A DNA stretch of 8,027 nucleotides from Clostridium sp. CAG:632. GTDB taxonomy: Bacteria; Bacillota; Clostridia; Lachnospirales; Lachnospiraceae. Position 1 is the stretch's first letter; each line of letters begins with the position of its first letter. Below the pieces are notes generated by a model. The model made no database searches, was not told the origin of the DNA, and was given only the letters and a program-made list of their open reading frames with translations. Positions 1-5,784 of this stretch are shown here, piece by piece. Location of the stretch: assembly GCA_000431515.1 (NCBI GenBank), contig HF991352.1, forward strand, positions 3,133 through 11,159. The letters run 5' to 3'. The translations under genes were made by a program, and so were the position numbers.

Positions 1-851
1 TTCCCTACATAATCCGTCACTTTCATGGCACCATTGTAATTCAAATGATCGCCTTTATCCCTGCTATCCGTATTCCAGTCGATTGCCACCTGATCCGATT
101 GCAGATTCAGATCTATATATTCCACACCCAGTTCTTTAGCCAATTCTTCTACACTATTATGCTTTTTATAATTCCAGTTCTTTGTGCTCGGTGTGCTGAT
201 CAATACCAGTCTGGCATCATTTTCCTCACAATATTTCTGTATCTCCCGTATATACCGGAGATTCTTTTTTGGGATTGATATTTTCCCGGAGTTTTCCTGC
301 ATATAACCGTTTGTATCCGCCGGATCTGCTTTTGTATAATAATGATATCCTTTATCCCGTTCGATATTGGTATATTCCACATCGTCTATCAGATCCTGTG
401 TCCGGATCGTCTTCCAGCGGTCATGATATCTGAAAATCGGAAGTTTGTCCTCCAATGTATTCGTTATGATCTGTGCATAGCCGTAATCCCGGAAGAATGC
501 ATTTGTTTCCAGAAACACCACCTTCGGACTCTGGGTTTCAAATGTTTTCCGAAGAAAATCGCAGGTATAGTACATTTTCTGCTGTGTAGTGCCACATACA
601 TATGTCGTAATTCCGTATGTTCGCCATAGTTCCAGCGGTATATAACCGCAATAGGTCTCACTGTCCCCCAGAATCACTGCATCAATCGTGTTTTCCGGTT
701 CTGCCAGGATTCCGTTTGCCTGTTCATCCTGAATGCCTTCGGCACTTGTATTGTTTCTCGGTTGGAAGATCACTGACAATATCCAAAGCAAAGCAATCAG
801 AATACCAATGAACAATATCGTAGTTAAGATGTTTTTCCATGCTTTCTTCAT
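1..851 (-). CDS. DltD-like SGNH hydrolase/acyltransferase, membrane-anchored (3' end beyond window)
   Basis: The frame is open from ATG at 851 to the left edge: 283 residues are visible and no stop is reached, so the protein is C-terminally incomplete. A hydrophobic segment at about residues 8-29 after a short Lys-rich start suggests a single N-terminal membrane anchor with the rest outside the cell. An SGNH block I motif GDSE lies at residues 62-65 (predicted nucleophile Ser64), and a block V-like DKGDHLN lies at 265-271 (His269 with Asp265 or Asp268). This suggests an intact Ser/His/Asp catalytic set. The RBS TAAGGAG at 860-866 contains the stop codon of the upstream MBOAT gene, and only 12 bases separate the two genes, so translation is probably coupled. 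In dlt and similar systems the SGNH partner completes transfer of an acyl group to an extracellular polymer; that role is inferred here from operon position. A plain esterase is the alternative. Confidence 0.85.
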   Translation of the reverse strand, partial: MKKAWKNILTTILFIGILIALLWILSVIFQPRNNTSAEGIQDEQANGILAEPENTIDAVILGDSETYCGYIPLELWRTYGITTYVCGTTQQKMYYTCDFLRKTFETQSPKVVFLETNAFFRDYGYAQIITNTLEDKLPIFRYHDRWKTIRTQDLIDDVEYTNIERDKGYHYYTKADPADTNGYMQENSGKISIPKKNLRYIREIQKYCEENDARLVLISTPSTKNWNYKKHNSVEELAKELGVEYIDLNLQSDQVAIDWNTDSRDKGDHLNYNGAMKVTDYVG

Positions 852-863
852 AACAGCTTCTCC

Positions 864-2498
864 TTAAAAATTCGCATAGATCGGGTCTACCGGAATATAC
901 CCTGCTCCATAGGCGCCAAATATCACAATAAACAGGAGCAATGCATACAACACCGCCCACCGGACAACGACAGGCTTCTTTGCCAGTGCTTCACGGACGA
1001 TCACACCCTTTTCATTCCATACACTGATCGCAAATATGATCAGAATCGTAACCAGAACAATTCCCATATCCTTCCAATCAACTCCCATCTGCTTCAGCAG
1101 ATCACCATTCAGCGTTGCAAACCGGAAATTTGTAACCATCTGCCGCAGCATTGCAAATCCCGCCTGTAGAGTTGATGCGCGGAAAAACATTTCGCCGATC
1201 ACTACCAGGATGCCGGTTCTTATTATCTGAAATACCCGGTACCCAAACCACTCCGGATTGATATGGCACTTCCGATGCAGCCATTTTACTGCCGGCGCCG
1301 CGATATTGCCCAACAGAATAAAGCCAAAATGATACATGCCGAAAAATATATAATTCCAGCCTGCTCCATGCCATAATCCGTTGCATAACCATACCAGAAA
1401 CAGTGCGACCGCTCCCGCAAGCAATGGTCCGAAATGATTACCAAGTTTCTTCCTGGCCGCCGTTGTCAGCTTTTTCATCGGCTTTGACATAGTTACAGGA
1501 TAGAAAATATAGTCCTTAAACCATGCTCCCAATGAAATATGCCAGCGCATCCAGAATTCCGAAATCGTCTTCGAGAAAAACGGTCGTTTAAAGTTCTCCG
1601 GCATACTCACGCCGAAGATCTGTCCAATACCCATAACTGCATCCATCGTTCCGGAAAAATCCATATATAACTGAATTGTATAACAAAGGGATGCAAGTGC
1701 AATTACACCACCTTCATAATCCGCATAGTTTGCAAACACTTCCTTAACCAGCGGATTCAGTCTGTCTGCTATGACCAGCTTTTTCATCAGTCCAAAAGCC
1801 ACTCTTTGCAGACCCAGACTCAGATTATGATATTCAATTCCTTTTACCTCCCAAAGCTGTTGTGCTGTTTGATCATATCTGCAGATCGGGCCTTCCACGA
1901 TCTGCGGAAAAAACGACATAAACAGCCCAAGCCGAAAGATATTATCATCTGCCGGAATCGTTTCGCGATATACATCGATCAGATAGGACACTGCCTGTAA
2001 TGTAAAAAACGAGATACCGATTGGCATGAGATAAGAAGGCACCTGCAGCTGAAGCGGAAGCTTCAGCATAGTAAATACCGCATTCAGATTCGTTGTGAAA
2101 AACGGCGAATATTTCAAGGTCAGAAGCACCCCTATATGAAGTACAATCGCAAATGCAAGCACCCACCGGCTCTGTTTCAGGAACCGCTTTTTTATCTCTT
2201 TTCTCTCTGCTTTTTCCACTCCCTTAACCGCTTCGTTTCTGGCCCTGTGTATCCGGTCCAGCCACAGACCGAAATAATGGATAGATAATGTTGTCAGCAA
2301 CAGGTAGATGACCAGTTTTCCGCTTACCAGCCAGAAAAAACCATAGCTCGCCGCCAGCAGGAAATATTTGCGTAATTTCTGTGGAAGCAGCGAATATAAA
2401 ATCAAGCATACCGGCAGAAAAATCACCAGAAATGCAATCGAAAAATATGATGTCATCGTATCATATCTGCCACCCAGAAACAGTGTGGATAACTGCAT
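864..2498 (-). CDS. MBOAT family membrane O-acyltransferase, DltB/AlgI-like
   Basis: This 544-residue polytopic membrane protein has many hydrophobic segments (for example about 18-38, 44-80, 112-130, 155-175, 360-400, 425-440, 478-495, 510-530). It carries MBOAT hallmarks: FFPQIVEGPICRY at 196-208, MRWHIS at 317-322 (His320), and NGLWHGAGW at 373-381 followed by FFGMYH (His377). The two histidines match the conserved pair of DltB and AlgI. The start at 2498 is well supported: AGGAGGAA sits just upstream inside the last Glu codons of the carrier-protein gene, and that gene's stop directly abuts this ATG. The protein is expected to take an acyl group from the carrier protein on the cytoplasmic side and pass it outward. 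Its last residues, PIYANF, resemble the Tyr-containing C-terminal tail of DltX and of MBOATs that carry this tail fused. The family call is firm; the acyl substrate is unknown. Confidence 0.95.
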   Translation of the reverse strand: MQLSTLFLGGRYDTMTSYFSIAFLVIFLPVCLILYSLLPQKLRKYFLLAASYGFFWLVSGKLVIYLLLTTLSIHYFGLWLDRIHRARNEAVKGVEKAERKEIKKRFLKQSRWVLAFAIVLHIGVLLTLKYSPFFTTNLNAVFTMLKLPLQLQVPSYLMPIGISFFTLQAVSYLIDVYRETIPADDNIFRLGLFMSFFPQIVEGPICRYDQTAQQLWEVKGIEYHNLSLGLQRVAFGLMKKLVIADRLNPLVKEVFANYADYEGGVIALASLCYTIQLYMDFSGTMDAVMGIGQIFGVSMPENFKRPFFSKTISEFWMRWHISLGAWFKDYIFYPVTMSKPMKKLTTAARKKLGNHFGPLLAGAVALFLVWLCNGLWHGAGWNYIFFGMYHFGFILLGNIAAPAVKWLHRKCHINPEWFGYRVFQIIRTGILVVIGEMFFRASTLQAGFAMLRQMVTNFRFATLNGDLLKQMGVDWKDMGIVLVTILIIFAISVWNEKGVIVREALAKKPVVVRWAVLYALLLFIVIFGAYGAGYIPVDPIYANF

Positions 2499-2729
2499 TT
2501 ATTCCTCCTCCTGCAACCGTTCGATCATATTCCATATTGCTTTTGCGGAATTAAAATTGGCAGGAATAATCTCTACTGCCGGAATTGTAATATCAAACTC
2601 ATCTTCCAGCTCCGCTACAAGCGAAATGATCGATAGTGAGTCCAGAATATGTCCATCTACCAAATCCTCACATGTGTTATAGTCTACATCCGGCTGGATA
2701 TCTTCCAGTATTTCAAGTAATTGTTCCAT
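2499..2729 (-). CDS. acyl/peptidyl carrier protein, DltC-like
   Basis: A 76-residue acidic protein with the carrier-protein phosphopantetheine attachment motif LDSLSIISLVAELEDEF at residues 29-45. Ser31 is the expected 4'-phosphopantetheine site. Length and composition match DltC and stand-alone acyl carrier proteins. The ATG at 2729 is preceded by AAAGGAAG at 2736-2743. It lies between the PLP decarboxylase and the MBOAT gene, with its TAA directly touching the MBOAT ATG. It presumably carries the aminoacyl thioester made by the ligase and delivers it to the MBOAT protein; the decarboxylase could act on free amino acid or on the tethered form. No phosphopantetheinyl transferase is in the window, so a housekeeping one must activate it. 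The carrier-protein call is firm; a specific DltC function is not, because the ligase does not look D-Ala specific. Confidence 0.93.
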   Translation of the reverse strand: MEQLLEILEDIQPDVDYNTCEDLVDGHILDSLSIISLVAELEDEFDITIPAVEIIPANFNSAKAIWNMIERLQEEE

Positions 2730-2835
2730 TTTTCTCTTCCTTTCTATAATCCTTCTTCATGATTCCTTTTCAGAATCCGTGCTTTATTGTAATGCAGTTT
2801 CATTAAAATCCAATTTCTTTTTTCTTACTCTTCTC

Positions 2836-3999
2836 TTACAATTTCACATCCGGCATATTCAGTCCGGCTGTTTCCACCGGTTCCCGGACACACATATATT
2901 CTCCTTCTTCTGTTTTGAGGAAGACTGCCGGAAGCTCCCGGCTCAGAAATAATGCGATTCCTTCGGTAACACAATAGGCCCCGGCATTTTCAAAACATAT
3001 CAAATCGCCGATCTCTGTTGCCGGAAGCAGTACCTGTTTCGCCAGAATATCATTCATGGAGCAGAGTGAACCGCACAGATTATAAGCAATCTCCGGTTGT
3101 TTGTCCGATTTTTCTCCGCATAGCTTCAGAAACGGCTGTTTCATCGCCATATGCTGTCCGAAATATGCAAGCTGATGCATTCCGCCGTCAAGCAGCAGAT
3201 AATTCTGACCGCCATTGGTCTTCTTATCTACAACATGCGTATAATAACTGCCGCAGCCGGCTGCGATGCTTCTTCCCAGCTCCAATACGATCTGGGGAGT
3301 ATTCACCATCCCCTGTACAGCCTCCGACAATCCGGCAAGCAGAAGCTCTTCGTCTATTTCATCTTCTTTAAAATACGCAACCGGCAATCCCGGACCATAT
3401 TCCAATTCCTGTGCCTCATATCCATATAATTCTTTCAACTCAGACAGGAGCAAATCAAGCCGGCTTATCTCTCTTTTTATTTTCTTCACGGAATTTTTCT
3501 GAGTTCCCGAGAAAAACTGAATTCCGCGAATCACCAGCTCCGGATATTTTTCTCTCTGTCTTATGATTTCTTTTATTTCCTCCGGATTCATTCCAAACTG
3601 GCTGTTATTTGTCATCCGTAATAATAGCGGGATCTTCTTTCTGCGTTTCTTTCTTAACTGTAGAAATAATTCAAACTGTTCGGCAGACTCCACTGTAAAA
3701 ATCCGGTCATCCTCCGGCTCTGTCATCCGCCGCATGACAGCCGGTGTCTTATACACACCGGAAATCACCATCCGATGATCCGGCACTTTCATTTTTTCAC
3801 AAATAACCGCCTCACCGGGAGAGCAGATTTCAAACCGTTCCACCTCACCGATCAAGTCCCGTATCAGGAATGTATTCGCTTTCACCGCATAGCAGAGCTG
3901 CACTGACTGCGGAAGCCGGCTTCTCAGATATGCTACCCGTTTTTTCAATACTCCGATATCAAATACATAATAAGCTGTATCCATCTTCTGAATATCCAT
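2836..3999 (-). CDS. PLP-dependent decarboxylase, fold type III (ornithine/diaminopimelate decarboxylase superfamily)
   Basis: This 387-residue protein has an alanine-racemase-like barrel followed by a beta domain. The PLP lysine is Lys40 in YAVKAN (37-42). Other family elements are EICSPGE (57-63), RMTNNSQFGM (128-137), the loop GIQFFSGTQ (159-167), ELGRSIAAG (240-248, Arg243 for the PLP phosphate), the catalytic-cysteine segment CGSLCSMND (309-317, Cys313, Asp317) and NAGAY (338-342, Tyr342). By-eye comparison with ornithine and DAP decarboxylases shows changes: the His that stacks on PLP is Phe163, EPGR is ELGR, and the acidic residue after the catalytic Cys is Ser314. The last change removes the usual contact to a distal amine. 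ATG at 3999 follows the ligase stop by one base, with RBS AAAGGGAG at 4009-4016. Neighbouring ligase and carrier genes recall the butirosin BtrJ/BtrI/BtrK set and the exosortase-associated ligase/decarboxylase/carrier trio. The substrate is unknown; DAP decarboxylase is the likely automatic label but is doubtful. Confidence 0.9.
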   Translation of the reverse strand: MDIQKMDTAYYVFDIGVLKKRVAYLRSRLPQSVQLCYAVKANTFLIRDLIGEVERFEICSPGEAVICEKMKVPDHRMVISGVYKTPAVMRRMTEPEDDRIFTVESAEQFELFLQLRKKRRKKIPLLLRMTNNSQFGMNPEEIKEIIRQREKYPELVIRGIQFFSGTQKNSVKKIKREISRLDLLLSELKELYGYEAQELEYGPGLPVAYFKEDEIDEELLLAGLSEAVQGMVNTPQIVLELGRSIAAGCGSYYTHVVDKKTNGGQNYLLLDGGMHQLAYFGQHMAMKQPFLKLCGEKSDKQPEIAYNLCGSLCSMNDILAKQVLLPATEIGDLICFENAGAYCVTEGIALFLSRELPAVFLKTEEGEYMCVREPVETAGLNMPDVKL

Positions 4000-4000
4000 A

Positions 4001-5527
4001 CTATCTGTCTCCCTTTCTTCTGCCTGTCATTTCCGTTAGCAGTTTACGGTCAATTTTCCCGTTCTTTGTCATTGGCATTTCCTCTACCCGCATCAGTACA
4101 CCGGGCACCATAAATACCGGCAGTTTCTCTTTCATAATTCTATGGAGTTCCCCCTTTTCAACGGCACCTGTATAAATGCCTTTTAGTCTGGAATGCTTTT
4201 CATCAAAAAGACAGCAGCAACGTTCCACGCCATCAATTTTAGCCATTTCCCGTTCAATCTCTTCCAGTTCTATCCGGTGACCCAGATACTTAATCTGAAA
4301 ATCCTTTCTTCCGCTGAATAAAAGTTCGCCTTTCTCATTATATTTTCCGAGGTCTCCTGTCCTATATATCCGCTCCGGATATGCTGTGTTCCACGGATTT
4401 GCCGTAAAATGTTTCTCATTTTGCTCCGGCGCATTATAGTATCCAAGCGCAAGTGCCGTTCCCCGTACACAGATTTCTCCGATCGTTCCCGGTTGCTCCA
4501 CCCGTTTTTCCTGCGTATCTAGAAGGAACACATCTTCATTCGGAAACGCTGTTCCGATCGGAATTCCATCCGAATAATCACGCTCCGCTTCCAGAATATG
4601 ATATGTGCAATTGCAAGTCACCTCTGTCGGTCCATACAGATTCACATACATTGCATCCGGTAAATGTTTCTTAAAATCCATCAGTGTCTTATATGGCATC
4701 ACTTCACCGCTAAACAAAATCTTATTGACTGTTTCCGGCACCTTATAATCCAATCCGTGAAATGTCGTGATCAGGTAAAGTGCGGACACTGCCCAGATCA
4801 GTGTCGTCACCCGGTTCTCTGTCAGATAATCCAGCAATTCCGTCGGTGCGGAAAACAGCCTCCGCGGTACAATTACCAGGGTTGCACCTGCTTTCAGGCA
4901 TGAATAAATGTCTTTTACCGATACATCGAAATCAAACGGTGCCTGATTGGCAATCCGGTCATCTTCCGTAATATGAAACAATTCGGTAAAACAATCTATA
5001 AAGTCTATGACACTCCGTTGCCCAACTACAATTCCCTTCGGTACTCCGGTCGAACCGGATGTAAAGTTAATATATAGAGGATCCAAATCAATCCTGCTCT
5101 GCTCCACCTTCCGCAGTCTATCCTCTGCCGGTTCTGTCTGCTTCAATTCTTCTATATCCAAAACCGTAACGCCTTCAAATATCCTGCATGCCATATCATG
5201 CATCTGTCCGGTAGTAATAATTACACATGGCTGCAGAACCGACAGGATCTGCCGAAGTCGATTATCCGGAAGCTCCGGATTTAAAAACGAGTAACACCCT
5301 CCCGCATATACTGTTCCCAGAAAGGCACACAATGCATCTGCACTTTTTTCCATATAAATACCTACCGGAGCATGGGCCGATATCGTAACTGCAAGCCCGC
5401 TCCCGATACATTTGCAATCATAAAGCAGCTCCCTATATGACAAGCTATCCCTTTCATCAATTACAGCAATTTTATCAGGGTATTTATCTGTACTTTCCTC
5501 TAGATACTTTAGGATACTGGTTTGCAT
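4001..5527 (-). CDS. amino-acid adenylating ligase (DltA-like AMP-dependent synthetase)
   Basis: A 508-residue stand-alone adenylation protein, close to DltA in length. It activates an amino acid as an adenylate and loads it on a carrier protein. Motifs in order: FTSGSTGVPKG (155-165, phosphate loop), FDFDVSVKD (198-206, Asp201 expected to bind the substrate amine), LYGPTE (297-302), YRTGD (388-392), GRKDFQIKYLGHRIE (406-420, hinge) and NGKIDRK (489-495, catalytic Lys491). Reading the pocket by eye against the PheA positions gives D-V-K-W-L-S-L-C-N-K. The Cys of the DltA FCGE motif, linked to D-Ala specificity, is Ser273 here, and a Lys (205) lines the pocket. D-Ala is therefore not supported; an acidic side chain is a guess. 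ATG at 5527 has a purine-rich GAGGCGG upstream. It is the first gene of the operon, and its TAG is one base from the next ATG. Confidence 0.93.
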   Translation of the reverse strand: MQTSILKYLEESTDKYPDKIAVIDERDSLSYRELLYDCKCIGSGLAVTISAHAPVGIYMEKSADALCAFLGTVYAGGCYSFLNPELPDNRLRQILSVLQPCVIITTGQMHDMACRIFEGVTVLDIEELKQTEPAEDRLRKVEQSRIDLDPLYINFTSGSTGVPKGIVVGQRSVIDFIDCFTELFHITEDDRIANQAPFDFDVSVKDIYSCLKAGATLVIVPRRLFSAPTELLDYLTENRVTTLIWAVSALYLITTFHGLDYKVPETVNKILFSGEVMPYKTLMDFKKHLPDAMYVNLYGPTEVTCNCTYHILEAERDYSDGIPIGTAFPNEDVFLLDTQEKRVEQPGTIGEICVRGTALALGYYNAPEQNEKHFTANPWNTAYPERIYRTGDLGKYNEKGELLFSGRKDFQIKYLGHRIELEEIEREMAKIDGVERCCCLFDEKHSRLKGIYTGAVEKGELHRIMKEKLPVFMVPGVLMRVEEMPMTKNGKIDRKLLTEMTGRRKGDR

Positions 5528-5584
5528 ATCTTCCGCCTCTTTTCGCCTTTTCTCTATGCTAATGTTGCTTCTTTTTTCACCTGT

Positions 5585-5613
5585 ATTCTACCAGTGTTCA
5601 TATGCATTTACAA
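5585..5613 (-). promoter_or_regulatory. sigma-A-type promoter of the ligase-decarboxylase-ACP-MBOAT-SGNH operon
   Basis: Read on the minus strand, a -35 box TTGTAA (5608-5613) is followed after exactly 17 bases by a -10 box TAGAAT (5585-5590; 5 of 6 consensus). TGG directly before it gives an extended -10 (TGn). Transcription would start near 5578, leaving an untranslated leader of about 50 bases before the ATG at 5527. It lies downstream of the terminator that closes the pspA unit, so it is well placed to drive the five-gene operon alone. Prediction by inspection only. Confidence 0.65.
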
Positions 5614-5636
5614 TAGTACTTTTATGTCGATTTTAT

Positions 5637-5659
5637 TAAGATTTGTATTCCTAAGATTT
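5637..5659. repeat. direct repeat TAAGATTT upstream of the operon promoter (candidate regulator site)
   Basis: The 8-mer TAAGATTT occurs on the plus strand at 5637-5644 and again at 5652-5659, 15 bases start to start. Relative to the predicted start near 5578 the pair covers about -59 to -81, a usual place for an activator site. In such AT-rich DNA a chance 8-mer pair is possible, so this is only a candidate. Confidence 0.3.
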
Positions 5660-5682
5660 TCTCATAGAATTTGTATGAAAAC

Positions 5683-5709
5683 TTTTCATTCATTCATTGA
5701 AAGTTTTTT
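5683..5709. repeat. imperfect inverted repeat next to T/A tracts, between terminator and operon promoter
   Basis: On the plus strand, AACTTTTCA and TGAAAGTT can pair with one bulged base around a loop made of TTCA-type repeats. A run of seven T follows on the plus strand and a short T run on the minus strand. It could be a weak second terminator behind the pspA unit or a regulatory structure. The stem is AT-rich and unlikely to be strong. Confidence 0.3.
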
Positions 5710-5722
5710 TGAAAGATAACGC

Positions 5723-5757
5723 AAAAAGGGCGCCGAAGTTTTCCTTCAGCAACCCTT
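5723..5757 (-). terminator. intrinsic terminator of the pspA-ydjI unit
   Basis: On the minus strand AAGGGTTGCTGAAG pairs with CTTCGGCGCCCTT across a five-base loop GAAAA. This gives a 13-bp stem with one bulged T and two G-T pairs, directly followed by a T run. It lies about 28 bases after the stop of the SPFH gene and ahead of the next operon's promoter, so it separates the two transcription units. Confidence 0.75.
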
Positions 5758-5784
5758 CCGATTCTAATTTTAGAATTATAATTT

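Noticed and set aside
1102..1392. Minus-strand frame of 96 codons inside the MBOAT gene in another phase
   Set aside because: It is fully contained in the MBOAT reading frame, which has clear motifs; it is a phase shadow.
2744..2803. Minus-strand 19-codon ATG frame in the gap before the carrier-protein gene (possible dltX-like microprotein)
   Set aside because: No RBS before its ATG, no membrane segment, and no C-terminal Tyr motif; a DltX-like protein would be about 50 residues with a transmembrane helix.
3018..3502. Several plus-strand frames opposite the PLP decarboxylase
   Set aside because: They lie wholly antisense to a gene with clear catalytic motifs and have no family-like content.
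2836..3999. PLP enzyme as an alanine or amino-acid racemase supplying a D-amino acid to the ligase
   Set aside because: It keeps the decarboxylase-type Cys313/Asp317 segment, the E-x-G-R motif and the NAGAY motif typical of the ODC/LysA group, which alanine racemases lack; not fully excluded.
5528..5580. Possible riboswitch or T-box in the leader of the ligase operon
   Set aside because: The predicted leader is only about 50 bases with no conserved T-box or riboswitch core and no terminator hairpin.
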